From IMG/VR virus record IMGVR_UViG_3300009103_000027, positions 1-64,000 of that record: DNA of 64,000 bases. The stretch is one strand, 5' to 3'. Positions 54,650 to 64,000 of this stretch are shown here, piece after piece. The stretch comes from a virus. Below the pieces are notes generated by a model that ran no database searches, had not been told where the DNA came from, and was given only the letters and a program-made list of their open reading frames with translations. The translations under genes and the position numbers were made by a program. The stretch's first letter is position 1; every line of letters begins with the position of its first letter.

Positions 54650-57603
54650 GTAACCTGTTTATAGATTTAGAAAATAGAGCGACATTGTTACAAAACAAAT
54701 TAGATCGTTTAAGTAGAACTCTAAAAAATTCAACAAGCTTCATGACAAAAGAAGCGTATATGGCTGAATGCGCAAGAGTATTACAGAATTTTTATTCTCA
54801 ACTAGAGAAGCCATTTTTCAAATATCAAGAAGCGATTAGAGATAATACTTTATTGCCAATTACAAATTCTGTTCAAGAGGGAAAAGTTGATTACGATTAT
54901 AACGTAGCCATGGAACAAGTAATAGATAATCTAATGGTTATCTTTTTAGAAATGGAAAACTTGGAATCAATTTCTATTGCTAACTTTAACTTTGCAATGA
55001 CAGAATCAAATCGTTTAACAAATAGGTTAAAGTCTGTTTCATCAAAGCTAGGAGACTTTATTTTATATGGTAAAAATACACTTAGTGACGTATTTCTAAT
55101 TAAGGACAGCTTCAATAATTTGACAAAAGTTGATGTTGAGAGTCAATTCCTAAATGAAGCAGAGTGCTCTGTTAATCAGGCAGAAGGAATTATCACCCTC
55201 CCGGTTCTAATCAATGAAAGCAAGAGTATAACTGTAGAAAAAACACCTGCCTTAAATGACGATTCAAATGGAGTCTCTGGAAACAACCTTGAAATTGGAA
55301 AGGTATTTAATGGAGACATCAAAGTAATTAACGATGGAAACCCAGATACATGGTACGAATATGAAAGAGTTGTAGATAAGTCTTCAGAGAATGACCCTCC
55401 TTTGGTCTTGGATATGGTCCTAGATCTTGGAAGTGGAAAAATCTGCAATCAAGTTATTATAAATCCAAATAATTTTGGAACAAAAACAGTTTTAAAAATA
55501 GATGAAATAAGCACATCACTCAATGGAGTAGATTTTATTTCTATCAAAGATGATATTCCTATTTCTGGTTTTGAAGCTCTTGATGAGGTTAACACCTTTA
55601 CCTTAGCTCCCTTTACTTCAAAATATGCTGGGCAAGGGATCTACACCTTTACACCCAGGAAGTGTAAGTATGTGCATGTTAGATTAAGACAAGACGAACC
55701 CTATGTTATACAAACATTAACAGGTGAGAAGCTTAGGTATGCTATTGGTATCAGAGACATAGAAATCAAAGCTCTTAAGTTTAAAAACAAAGGAGAGCTT
55801 GTCTCTCTGCCTTTAAAATCTCCAGATGAAATCAGAAAGGTGATGTTAGAGGTAACACAGAACCCGATCACTGATTCAGATTTAACAAATATCAGCTATA
55901 TGATTTCTCATGACAATGGAATAACTTGGAATCAAATCCAACCAAAACATTTAACTGGAGTGTCAGGATTAGTTTCTGTTCCAGAAATTTTAAATTACAA
56001 CAACTCTGATTTTGATACGATTAAAACAGATACCCCTGTGACTTCTTTAAGACTCAAGGTTCAGCTAGAAAGAGAGGATGCAAATTTCATAGAAGGCTCA
56101 CCCTCCATGTTTCAAAAGACTGCAAGAAAAAGTGAGATTCAGGGAGTTCCCACTTCTGCCCCCTTTACGATTTCCTTAGATAAGGCCCCTGTTGAAGGGA
56201 CCGTTGTTCTTGTTGATCCAATGTTTGGAAGCAAGGGACTAAAAGAATCTTCTTATTATATAAGATACAACCAGTCTCAGTCAGAAGACACATTCATTGG
56301 GTTGCCTTTTAAAGATATAAATGTCCCCATGAAAAAGGGAACAAATAATATTGTTGAACAACAGAGTGCTGAAGAGTGGTTATTTGTTTATGTCGGAGGT
56401 GAGCGATGGCATCAAAGAACAAAGGACTGGGAAGATTATGATTCTTCGGATACTATTCTGAATGTATTCGATTTTAATCCAGTCACAGGTGAGTTATCGT
56501 TTAGTCCCGATAGCTCTTATGCCTGTGAACAACCACCAGAAAACGCACCTATCAGCATGCATTTTGGAAGTGAAAGAATATTTCCTTCCTCCACTGTAAA
56601 CGCACATAAAGCTGAATTGGATTTTCCTACAAGCAATTCAAAAGCAGATATGATTATCGAAAGACACGAAGGGACGGGCCTTAATACAGAGCAAATTTTG
56701 GCAGGAAGTACAAGGCAAATCTTAAAACATCAAAACCTAGTTAAACTCATAACCGATGGAGTGTTTTTGTTCTCTGCAATACAGGGAGATAATGCAAATC
56801 AGTGGACTGAAAAAACATTCATAAACGGGAAAGAGGAATTCACTCAAGACGCTAAGCAGTTTTCTTTTGATATGAAAAACGGAATACTTCATGGCAGTCA
56901 ACCTTTTACAAAAGGCTTGACAGTACGATATGACTATTTAAAAACTGCCACCTTAACAGAAGATCAATGGGATTGGGCTACGGATGACTTGCTAAGAAAA
57001 ACAATTGTCATAAAAGAAAATGGATGGAAAGATCTAGAAGACACCGAAACATTTGAAGGTGATGATTTTGATGGTGGTACTCGAATTAATTTAAAAAATA
57101 TGGGGATTGTTCGAAATAGTATACATATCGCTGTAGGTGGTTGGTTCCCAGAAGGTGGGCAGAATTTCAATAATTACTTTTTTAAAGAAGTCACTTTTAT
57201 TGATGGCAAAACAGAGTTTTTAAATTCAAGTGACAATGGGCATTATTCTGTGAACTACAAAGAAGGTTGTATACATTTGAATATAGAATTAAATTTTAAT
57301 GGGAATCTAGAAATATCTTATAGGTATTCAAACTATACAGCCAGCTATAGAATAGCAAGAGAAGTCGATAGCAAGCACTATGAAGTCGATACGGCCAATC
57401 AACAGATCTCAATTAAGGATGGGGAATTTTTCAGATATCTTGAAACCCCAAAGACAACACAGGCAGGTAGAGCCCCGTTTTATTTGATTAATTACGACTA
57501 TGTTTCTGAGACAAGAGATGATATACAATCCCTAAGAGATTACTTTACACCAGTTGTAAAAGACTATGTTCTTAAGGTGTTAAAGAAGGGAGCATTATTT
57601 TAA
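54646..57603 (+). CDS. Adhesion-type protein with galactose-binding-like domain (paralog B)
   Basis: A 985-residue protein whose ATG overlaps the previous TGA. An N-terminal coiled-coil region (LENRATLLQNKLDRLSRTLK; residues about 1-150) precedes a discoidin-like domain near 220-340: IKVINDGNPDTWYEYERV, then PLVLDMVLDLGSGKICNQVI, the recognisable D-G-(N)-x-x-T-x-W pattern. LRYAIGIRDIEIKAL near 363 matches paralogs A and C. Long beta-rich repeats follow to the C-terminus (for example FINGKEEFTQDAKQFSFDMK and FIDGKTEFLNSSDNGHYSVN, which resemble each other). It probably binds surface sugars. Confidence 0.78.
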   Translation: MSNLFIDLENRATLLQNKLDRLSRTLKNSTSFMTKEAYMAECARVLQNFYSQLEKPFFKYQEAIRDNTLLPITNSVQEGKVDYDYNVAMEQVIDNLMVIFLEMENLESISIANFNFAMTESNRLTNRLKSVSSKLGDFILYGKNTLSDVFLIKDSFNNLTKVDVESQFLNEAECSVNQAEGIITLPVLINESKSITVEKTPALNDDSNGVSGNNLEIGKVFNGDIKVINDGNPDTWYEYERVVDKSSENDPPLVLDMVLDLGSGKICNQVIINPNNFGTKTVLKIDEISTSLNGVDFISIKDDIPISGFEALDEVNTFTLAPFTSKYAGQGIYTFTPRKCKYVHVRLRQDEPYVIQTLTGEKLRYAIGIRDIEIKALKFKNKGELVSLPLKSPDEIRKVMLEVTQNPITDSDLTNISYMISHDNGITWNQIQPKHLTGVSGLVSVPEILNYNNSDFDTIKTDTPVTSLRLKVQLEREDANFIEGSPSMFQKTARKSEIQGVPTSAPFTISLDKAPVEGTVVLVDPMFGSKGLKESSYYIRYNQSQSEDTFIGLPFKDINVPMKKGTNNIVEQQSAEEWLFVYVGGERWHQRTKDWEDYDSSDTILNVFDFNPVTGELSFSPDSSYACEQPPENAPISMHFGSERIFPSSTVNAHKAELDFPTSNSKADMIIERHEGTGLNTEQILAGSTRQILKHQNLVKLITDGVFLFSAIQGDNANQWTEKTFINGKEEFTQDAKQFSFDMKNGILHGSQPFTKGLTVRYDYLKTATLTEDQWDWATDDLLRKTIVIKENGWKDLEDTETFEGDDFDGGTRINLKNMGIVRNSIHIAVGGWFPEGGQNFNNYFFKEVTFIDGKTEFLNSSDNGHYSVNYKEGCIHLNIELNFNGNLEISYRYSNYTASYRIAREVDSKHYEVDTANQQISIKDGEFFRYLETPKTTQAGRAPFYLINYDYVSETRDDIQSLRDYFTPVVKDYVLKVLKKGALF

Positions 57604-59597
57604 TGTCTATAGAATCGACCTATAAGGGCTATCTGCTCGAAAAATATTTAAAGGAAAGACTCCGCAATGGAGAATTTGTTTCAGCATTTGAAGTTATAGA
57701 TGAAGCAGAAAAACTAAACTCTTCAATTGATTTCTCTGAGCCTATTTTTGATTCGGCTACCTATGAGGTTGTTGATGAGGAAGAGGCTTCAGCTAAAAAG
57801 TTTAATGAAACATTTGAGATAGTCCAGCAAGATTTAAATGTTATATATCAAGAAGTCACCTTACTGACAGAGAACGCACTCAGTGTATACGAGCGATGGA
57901 AAATTGAGGCTGAAAACCTTGAAAAAGAACTGATTGATATGGAGGAGGAAATTGAAAACCTCCTTTTACTATCTCAAGATACGGAAGGTTATCACTCAAT
58001 TCTTGTAGATAACTTCACAAACTTGCTATCTTCAGATATGAATAGCACGACTGCAAAGGTAAATATAGAGGCTGGAGTTGTAAGTCTCAAGCCAAACTCT
58101 GACGCAACAACTCAGATATTTTTAAATAACATCCCTGAAGAAAATATTACTTTCAGAGTTAGATCAAGTGTAACATCTAGAAGTGATCTCGCAGGAGCTA
58201 AGCTCTCTGATATCTTTAAAGAAACAACCTTTATTTGGCATACAGTATTAAAAGCCGAAAGGGTAAAGCCCATTGTCTGTGAGCTTATTGTCAAGCTTGG
58301 AGAAGAACCTATCGATATCAATAGAATCCAAATCTTAACTCATGACTCAGGGAGATCGGGGACTATGAATGTTACCCCTCTCTTTTCTACAGATGATTTA
58401 ACTTACAATCAATTACCCTGCACAGATTATAGCAGGGATATTGCCACACAAGGCAGCTTTTACTTTACAAAAATTAAAGCTAAATACTTGAAATTCATAC
58501 TGGCTAAGAATGCTCCAGATGCATCTTCTGCAGATGTCTATAGATATCAATTCGGATTTAAACAGATAGGTTTGTTTAGTGAAAGCTATGATTCGGGAAC
58601 TCTGGGTAATCAAAAATTTGAATCTAACTGGCTTAGTGTTATAGATGAGAACGGTACAACAGAGTTTGAAAAAGCAACGTTAGAAGTTTGCGAGAGCTTA
58701 CCTCCGGGAACAAAAATCAATTACTACCTAACAGCAAGTAACCTGGCTGATACACCAACAGAATGGTATCCAATTACTCCACTTAACCACGACTCAGATA
58801 CCACAGAAATTCTTCACCCTAGAATATTTGAAATTGGAGCAGTTGCAAATCATTCAATAAGTGGTATGAAAGTATATAGTAATAGCGGCACCTATCTTTA
58901 TAATGATACTGCCGGAACACTCCAGCAGGAAGACGTTGGGAATGAAGAAATTTATTCCTTTTTAGATTCCAATACTTATGGTATTTTAGATTACTTCCTG
59001 TATAATGAAGATAATAATGATAAAAAACCTGTAAAGATTAACGAGTCTAGTTTGGTTTTATACAGGGGTGTTAACGACTGGAAGCTTGAAGAGCCCTATC
59101 ATCACTGTGTGGTAGAAGTCAAAAACGCCAATGGCTCTACAGTTCAAATTGGAGATCAATTAGTTTCTATTGATGATAGCCCAGAGGAATCTGGAGAAGT
59201 GACCATACCTTATGGTGTTCATAGAGTTCGTGTACATAAACAGTACTTTGGAACATTACCAGAATTTGCTAACAGAATCATAGAAACAAGTGTTGATTTT
59301 TATGCAGCCAGAAGAATGGAAAAGGTTAGTGTTTTTGATATGTTAAACAATGTTACCTCCACAAACTTTGACAAGTTCGCATTAGATGTAACTCTACCAC
59401 TAACAACAGAGGATGTGGATCAAACTGTTAAAACTGCTTTCTTGGTAGTAAAGAGTGATGATACCGAAGAGTTGTTCGAAGCAAGATTCAATTTGATTAA
59501 TGAGTTAAGAAAGTATATCAGACTAAAAGCAGAATTAGAGACATCAGATGGAACGGCAAGTCCTTCTTTTGATGGCTATCAAATTAAGCTTGCGTAA
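57603..59597 (+). CDS. Adhesion-type protein with galactose-binding-like domain (paralog C)
   Basis: A 664-residue protein starting inside the previous stop (TAATG), with AGGGAG upstream. A coiled coil lies at about 60-130 (ENLEKELIDMEEEIENLLLL). The jelly-roll-like segment near 200-240 reads KLSDIFKETTFIWHTVLKAE, then CELIVKLGEEPIDINRIQIL, parallel to paralogs A and B. YRYQFGFKQIGLF near 313 is the second shared landmark. A further beta domain near 510-555 (YHHCVVEVKNANGSTVQIGD, YGVHRVRVHKQYFG) is specific to this copy. The common architecture suggests duplication and co-assembly in one adhesion structure. Confidence 0.76.
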   Translation: MSIESTYKGYLLEKYLKERLRNGEFVSAFEVIDEAEKLNSSIDFSEPIFDSATYEVVDEEEASAKKFNETFEIVQQDLNVIYQEVTLLTENALSVYERWKIEAENLEKELIDMEEEIENLLLLSQDTEGYHSILVDNFTNLLSSDMNSTTAKVNIEAGVVSLKPNSDATTQIFLNNIPEENITFRVRSSVTSRSDLAGAKLSDIFKETTFIWHTVLKAERVKPIVCELIVKLGEEPIDINRIQILTHDSGRSGTMNVTPLFSTDDLTYNQLPCTDYSRDIATQGSFYFTKIKAKYLKFILAKNAPDASSADVYRYQFGFKQIGLFSESYDSGTLGNQKFESNWLSVIDENGTTEFEKATLEVCESLPPGTKINYYLTASNLADTPTEWYPITPLNHDSDTTEILHPRIFEIGAVANHSISGMKVYSNSGTYLYNDTAGTLQQEDVGNEEIYSFLDSNTYGILDYFLYNEDNNDKKPVKINESSLVLYRGVNDWKLEEPYHHCVVEVKNANGSTVQIGDQLVSIDDSPEESGEVTIPYGVHRVRVHKQYFGTLPEFANRIIETSVDFYAARRMEKVSVFDMLNNVTSTNFDKFALDVTLPLTTEDVDQTVKTAFLVVKSDDTEELFEARFNLINELRKYIRLKAELETSDGTASPSFDGYQIKLA

Positions 59598-59607
59598 GGA
59601 GATATGA

Positions 59608-61296
59608 ATGGAAGCGCCTAATAGCGTAATACTAGTATCACAATACAAAACAGTGAGCCCCCGCTCTCCTGCAAATTCAAATTTCATTAATGATCTAGTT
59701 GGACAAACTGGAGCAGATTTAAATAATTTAAAAAGTCAATTCAATAAGTTATTAACTGGTGTAGAAAAAGGGGTTGATGAAACCATCGCCTGGGGGAATG
59801 AAGGGCATGGCCTAGATGCGCATTCTCTTTTCTATGACTCAACTGCAACTACCGGAACTTACTTTGATGCTGCAGCAGGACTACCCAAATCAATTCATGA
59901 TATTGTGGGTGAAATAGAAACAACAATTACAGAACTACCTACCGAAATAAATATCACTGCAGAACAAGTATCTTTTGATACCGTTGGTCTTCCCTCAGCT
60001 TATACAGATATGGATCCTGCAAATGTTCAAGAAGTTCTTGTTAATGTTATCAATTCTATTCCAGAGCTAATAGACGGAGAGTTTACTGCCATAAACTCTA
60101 GCATTATTACATGGAATGGTGATATTATTCCAGATCTTGATAATACTTATAATATCGGTGCCCCAGAAAAAATTTGGGCAACTGGGCATTTTAATAAGAT
60201 ATTTATTGGTGGAACAGAGGTTTCAGGAGATAGTTTCAATACTGATGCAGCATCAGTTACTTACGATGGCATAGATGCAATCACAAACGAACCTTACAAA
60301 CATTATCAAGATTCATCAACTCCAACTGTTTCAGTTGTTGCAAATGTAAAACAAGCTTTAGATCTCTTAGGAGATTTAGATTCAGATCCAGAATTTAATA
60401 GAGCAGGGGAAACATTAAAAGGCCCAATGGGCAATATTGTTACTACTGTTGTAGGCACCCAAGGCATGACGGTTAGCGAATGGCTAACTGCATTGTTCTT
60501 CCCATTCGAGCCTGCAGTTCTTGATGTCTGGAATGTTCATACTCCAAAAGAGAAGGGCACAACACTTTTAGATCATACTTGTAACTGGGTTGTTGCTCCG
60601 AACGATGGACAGATACTTCAAATAGAAGTAGGTCTAAATAACGGATCTTTGTCGGATACTGGAGCTACAGATGCTTCAGGGAGTCATACATTTCCGGGGT
60701 CATTTTCTACAAATACAACATTTCAGATTCAAATTACTTGTGATACGGAAACAGGAATTTTAAGCGACAGTAAAGAGCTACAGTTCTTTGCAAGATTTTT
60801 CTATGGCCATTTCCCACAGAGCACAAATAATGGTCAAGCATCGGAAGCAGATATTTTAGCAATGGAATACGATGTAGCAGGTGCTTCTGCCTCTGCCAAC
60901 CTTAGCCCAGGATATGATCCTTCAAAAATTAGTGGTGGGTTTGAATATAAATATGGTCCAGAAGAAGCAGAAGGAAACAGTGGTATTGGCCCACAGCATA
61001 TCTATATAGCAATTCCTACTTCATATCGAATCCATATGGAAAATTGGGAAGATGGAACATTTTCTGATAACTGGAAATTTGTTAGAGATTTAAGCAATTT
61101 CACAACTGTAGATGCAACAGATCCAGCACAAGGATTTATTCCAATCAATGACTCAAATAAAGGAAACTTTAGCATTAACTTGCCACTCAAAGCAGACCAA
61201 GGTCAAACTGAGGAGTATTTGCTCTACTGGTACGATGCGGCAATAAACTATCAAGTGAATTTCGTTAATCATATATTTGAATTTAAGAGCTTTTAA
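59608..61296 (+). CDS. Tail fibre / receptor-binding protein (fibre 1)
   Basis: A 562-residue protein. AAGGAG lies six bases before the ATG at 59608, which I prefer to an out-of-frame ATG at 59604. The N-terminal 60 residues are a probable docking and coiled-coil part (NSNFINDLVGQTGADLNNLK). Residues about 165-205 include a fibre repeat-like element (SSIITWNGDIIPDLDNTYNI). From MTVSEWLTALFFPFEPA near 288 to the end there is a beta domain shared with the next gene, including QHIYIAIP near 465 and LPLKADQGQTEEYLLYWYDA. The shared C-terminal domain is the likely receptor-binding part. Confidence 0.78.
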   Translation: MEAPNSVILVSQYKTVSPRSPANSNFINDLVGQTGADLNNLKSQFNKLLTGVEKGVDETIAWGNEGHGLDAHSLFYDSTATTGTYFDAAAGLPKSIHDIVGEIETTITELPTEINITAEQVSFDTVGLPSAYTDMDPANVQEVLVNVINSIPELIDGEFTAINSSIITWNGDIIPDLDNTYNIGAPEKIWATGHFNKIFIGGTEVSGDSFNTDAASVTYDGIDAITNEPYKHYQDSSTPTVSVVANVKQALDLLGDLDSDPEFNRAGETLKGPMGNIVTTVVGTQGMTVSEWLTALFFPFEPAVLDVWNVHTPKEKGTTLLDHTCNWVVAPNDGQILQIEVGLNNGSLSDTGATDASGSHTFPGSFSTNTTFQIQITCDTETGILSDSKELQFFARFFYGHFPQSTNNGQASEADILAMEYDVAGASASANLSPGYDPSKISGGFEYKYGPEEAEGNSGIGPQHIYIAIPTSYRIHMENWEDGTFSDNWKFVRDLSNFTTVDATDPAQGFIPINDSNKGNFSINLPLKADQGQTEEYLLYWYDAAINYQVNFVNHIFEFKSF

Positions 61297-61314
61297 TAGC
61301 CAAGGAGAGAAAAA

Positions 61315-62841
61315 ATGGCAATCCCATTAGCAGATAATTATAACTTACTAATCGCTGGCCCACTAGACGCCAAGCAAGTTATTAGCAGCAAGGCTGCATT
61401 ACAGAATATTTCAAGTCCCTACAATGGGCTCATAGTGTTTATAGCAGACACGAATACAATCGTATGTTGTTTTGACGCGGCAAATGTTGTTGCCAATAGC
61501 CTAGCCGGTGGTGAAATTAACGATGCGGTTTGGAAAACAATTCCAATTGCTGGTGGAGATGGAGCTTTCTTGGCACAAGACATTACTTACGATCCAAATG
61601 AAGCAAACTTTGCTCATTACGATAACGGAGTTCTTACGGTTAAAGATGCCTTAGATGTTTTGGGTGATTTAAATTTAGTTTCAGCTACAGGGGATGTTAC
61701 TCACAGCCCAATACAAAACAGTGTTGCAGCAAACTATGCAAGCACGACTACGTCAAAAGATGCTCTGGATTATTTGGCTGTAATGCAGGAGTCTCAAGCT
61801 GGCTCTATTTCTACGAATGCAACAGATATAGCTACGAACGCAACTGCAATTTCAAATGTGGATACAGATCAGGTATTCGCTAAGTCTGGTATAGCAATTA
61901 AAAATATCCCAACAAGTGGAGAGGTATTTGGAACCCCTACAACTGGAACTGTTGGTGAATGGCTTCAAGCTGCTTTCTTCCCGTTTGTTCCTGCAAGCGG
62001 TACAAGCACAATGTTACGTGAAGACGGAGCAGACCTAAGCAACACAACAATAGAGCTAGGAGAAACAGTTAGTGGGACAATTGGTCTGACTGGAACTTGG
62101 CAAATGGATAGTGGTGATTCTGTCAGTGATGGTAAAATCTACTATGAAGAAGCTGTTATTGGAAACACCAATAATGGAACATTTAGTGGTAGCTACACTC
62201 AGGACGCAAATGGAAATGCAAATACAGGAGATTTTACAGTTCCTGGAGCAGGAGATCCAAAGACAATTACCCTAAGTGATAGAAATTTTGCTGTATCAGA
62301 ATTTGACGATACAGTTCGCTTTAAAATGTCAGCAGTGTTTGCAAATAATGGAAGTCCAGCAACAATTGAGACTCCAGTCAGAACTGTAACCTTTAAGGCA
62401 AGATCTTTTTGGGGACACACAGCCACTCAAAGTGGTGCAGGTCTTGCTGCTGAACTTAGAAGCATGCAAGCTACTGGAGGGACTGTTGGTTTGCTTAGTG
62501 GAACCGGAACATTTGATACTGTAACAGGACAACATATATATATTGGTATTCCCCTTAGAGAGAACAGATATTTACAGCAAATTGTTCAAGCAGGTGGTAA
62601 CCAAATTGAAGGTTGGGAAATTGTTACAGATCTAGTCAATGGCACAGTAAAGGACACTACAAATAATAATGAGGTTCCAAATGGAACAAATGGATATGAT
62701 GCAAGAAATACAAGTGATACTGTAGACATTCCACTACATGCAGATGCAAGTAGAACAGAAAAATATATTGTATATCGTAGAGAGGCAACATGGAATGATC
62801 CAGTAATTCCATTTGCAGGTTTTACGTTAGTATTTAATTGA
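61315..62841 (+). CDS. Tail fibre / receptor-binding protein (fibre 2)
   Basis: A 508-residue protein with CAAGGAGAGAAAAA before the ATG. The N-terminus MAIPLADNYNLLIAGPLDAK, continuing into YNGLIVFIADTN, matches the next gene's N-terminus. The middle contains a short coiled coil (SISTNATDIATNATAISNVD). The C-terminal half, from GTVGEWLQAAFFPFVPA near 212 through QHIYIGIP near 406 to DIPLHADASRTEKYIVYRRE, matches the preceding gene. So this protein shares its front with one neighbour and its back with the other. It probably is an exchangeable trimeric fibre tip. Confidence 0.78.
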   Translation: MAIPLADNYNLLIAGPLDAKQVISSKAALQNISSPYNGLIVFIADTNTIVCCFDAANVVANSLAGGEINDAVWKTIPIAGGDGAFLAQDITYDPNEANFAHYDNGVLTVKDALDVLGDLNLVSATGDVTHSPIQNSVAANYASTTTSKDALDYLAVMQESQAGSISTNATDIATNATAISNVDTDQVFAKSGIAIKNIPTSGEVFGTPTTGTVGEWLQAAFFPFVPASGTSTMLREDGADLSNTTIELGETVSGTIGLTGTWQMDSGDSVSDGKIYYEEAVIGNTNNGTFSGSYTQDANGNANTGDFTVPGAGDPKTITLSDRNFAVSEFDDTVRFKMSAVFANNGSPATIETPVRTVTFKARSFWGHTATQSGAGLAAELRSMQATGGTVGLLSGTGTFDTVTGQHIYIGIPLRENRYLQQIVQAGGNQIEGWEIVTDLVNGTVKDTTNNNEVPNGTNGYDARNTSDTVDIPLHADASRTEKYIVYRREATWNDPVIPFAGFTLVFN

Positions 62842-62856
62842 AAGTAGGAAGTTAAA

Positions 62857-64000
62857 ATGGCAATAGCGATAGCTGATAATTATGTGTGCCTTATAAATTG
62901 GCCTCTTGATTCTAGAAATAAAGTGCTCAGTATTGATGAAATGAAAACAATGACCTCGCCATTTGATGGGGTAATTACATTTCTCAATACAAATGATGCT
63001 AATAGGGGTCTTTATTATCTTGAAGATGCGAACCAGATTGATGGTGACGGTATGGACGATGCGACATATCTTGACAGTGTCTGGAAACCGGTAGGATCGG
63101 GTGGAGGTGGAGGTGGTAGCGCAAATATCAATAGCGCTCCCGATGGTTCTTTTGGTTGGTATTCATCTACTGGAACTACAATTAGTGGGCTAGACAAACA
63201 AGCTATGCAGGTCATGGGCGGTTCAGGAAACAACTACATAAAGGTAGGCTATGCTGAAGATGAACTCGCTTTGGATGTTGAAGGTCGCATACAGTTAACG
63301 GTCGCAGAAGAAGGCAATCTTGAAGTATTCGGCGTCTACGATGGTGACGATAGAAAAGTAATGAAGGTCAAAGGAAACTGCATTGAATTGCATGACTTTC
63401 CAGTAGGAGGAGCAGGAAGCATCAAGTGGTATGATGGAAGTGCAACTCCAGAAACAATCACCTTAACAGCTAGACCAAACTTTGCAAGCTATACATTGAC
63501 TCTCCCTCCTTTAGGTCCAGCTCAGGGAGAGTACCTAATGGCTGGGGCAGGAGGAAACCTCGCTTGGGGAACTCCTACGGGATCAGGGAGTGTAACTAAT
63601 TCTGCTGATGCAAAGCCAATTGCTTACTATGCAAACGCAGGGGATGTTGTTAGTCCTACAGATGCAGATGCGCTAACAGTAGATGCTGGCGGAAAAGAAC
63701 TTGTTGTTCGTAAAGATGGGAAGGTCATGTTCATGGATGAGGCTCATCTTACTGCAACCATGATGACTGGTGATGGAACAGGTAAAATGGGGGTTCTGTT
63801 TAAGAACACAGGAACTAACCCAAGCTACTTAGATATTGAAAAGCTTTCTGGTCCAGATGTCTGCATGAGAATAGAACCAAATGAAACCTTTGTTGGGGAC
63901 TCAACTAATCCTGCACTACAAATCGGAACAGGTGGTCTACAGTTTTATACAGAGGATGCAGCAGACGGCGTACACACCAAGGCAGTTATCAGAAATAACC
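62857..64000 (+). CDS. Tail fibre protein, 3' end outside window (partial fibre 3)
   Basis: An open frame from ATG 62857 (GTAGGAAG upstream) to the window end; 381 residues are visible. The N-terminus MAIAIADNYVCLINWPLDSR, continuing into PFDGVITFL, matches the docking region of the previous gene. A SGGGGGGS linker at 81-88 then separates it from a new beta-rich shaft with repeats of DALTVDAGGKELVVRKDGKV type and a segment like LPPLGPAQGEYLMAGAGGNL, common in phage fibre shafts. The C-terminus, possibly with a peptidase-like chaperone or tip domain, lies beyond the window. Confidence 0.8.
   Translation, partial: MAIAIADNYVCLINWPLDSRNKVLSIDEMKTMTSPFDGVITFLNTNDANRGLYYLEDANQIDGDGMDDATYLDSVWKPVGSGGGGGGSANINSAPDGSFGWYSSTGTTISGLDKQAMQVMGGSGNNYIKVGYAEDELALDVEGRIQLTVAEEGNLEVFGVYDGDDRKVMKVKGNCIELHDFPVGGAGSIKWYDGSATPETITLTARPNFASYTLTLPPLGPAQGEYLMAGAGGNLAWGTPTGSGSVTNSADAKPIAYYANAGDVVSPTDADALTVDAGGKELVVRKDGKVMFMDEAHLTATMMTGDGTGKMGVLFKNTGTNPSYLDIEKLSGPDVCMRIEPNETFVGDSTNPALQIGTGGLQFYTEDAADGVHTKAVIRNN

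Noticed and set aside
1-64000. Stop-codon recoding (alternative genetic code)
   Set aside because: Genes end with TAA, TAG and TGA in the normal way; recognised proteins have full length without in-frame stops, so there is no sign of recoding.
1-64000. tRNA genes, CRISPR arrays, insertion sequences or introns
   Set aside because: Intergenic gaps are nearly all under 90 bases and contain no tRNA-like, repeat-spacer or transposase signature; the recognised genes are uninterrupted.

Overview
This window is a continuous stretch of the virion-structure region of a tailed double-stranded DNA bacteriophage (Caudoviricetes) with a contractile tail (myovirus morphology). The evidence is a recognisable large terminase, portal, prohead protease, HK97-fold major capsid protein, contractile tail sheath, tube, tail-assembly chaperones, M23-containing hub, gp25-like wedge, baseplate J-like wedge and fibre genes in the usual order. 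All 39 genes I call lie on the + strand with almost no spacing, and many overlap by 1 or 4 bases. No bacterial genes, tRNAs, insertion sequences, CRISPR arrays or replication genes are visible. A 64-kb window filled only with packaging and structural genes, including three consecutive genes coding for 1302, about 1955 and about 2143 residues, suggests a large or jumbo phage. The DNA is AT-rich, Shine-Dalgarno sites are strong (AGGAGG-like), arginine is mostly AGA, and stops are mostly TAA (I see TGA only twice). The host cannot be named from this.

Layout. (1) 1-1352: two Gly/Ala-rich, glycine-zipper-like proteins, the first cut by the window edge. (2) 1368-8642: terminase large subunit, three unrecognised proteins and a portal that carries a MuF-like C-terminal domain. 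(3) 8643-13610: a promoter-like, TTAGA-repeat leader, a prohead protease fused to a Cys/His cluster, a conserved C-terminal domain and a coiled coil, an abundant-looking head protein, the major capsid protein, and a strong intrinsic terminator. (4) 13629-17253: neck and connector region with Ig-like proteins, a Cys4 head-closure candidate and a tail-terminator candidate. (5) 17271-22892: sheath, three paralogous tube-like proteins (one with a hairpin between its Shine-Dalgarno site and start codon), and two tandem tail-assembly-chaperone-like genes. (6) 22892-39113: three giant proteins. The first sits where a tape measure should be, the second carries a sequence resembling the catalytic DxDxD loop of multisubunit-type RNA polymerases, and the third is a hub-like protein with an M23 peptidase. 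(7) 39123-46388: baseplate spike and wedge proteins. (8) 46409-64000: tail fibre, receptor-binding and adhesion proteins, including three paralogous genes with galactose-binding-like folds and a mosaic set of fibre genes. The last is cut by the window end.

The observation most worth following is the 1955-residue product of 26802-32669. It contains an R-x-P element followed by PMVGMAGDYDFDITGAM, which lines up with the R-x-P and NADFDGD elements of the RNA polymerase beta-prime active site. If confirmed, a single-chain RNA polymerase would be encoded inside the tail cassette of a contractile-tailed phage, presumably as an ejected virion protein.
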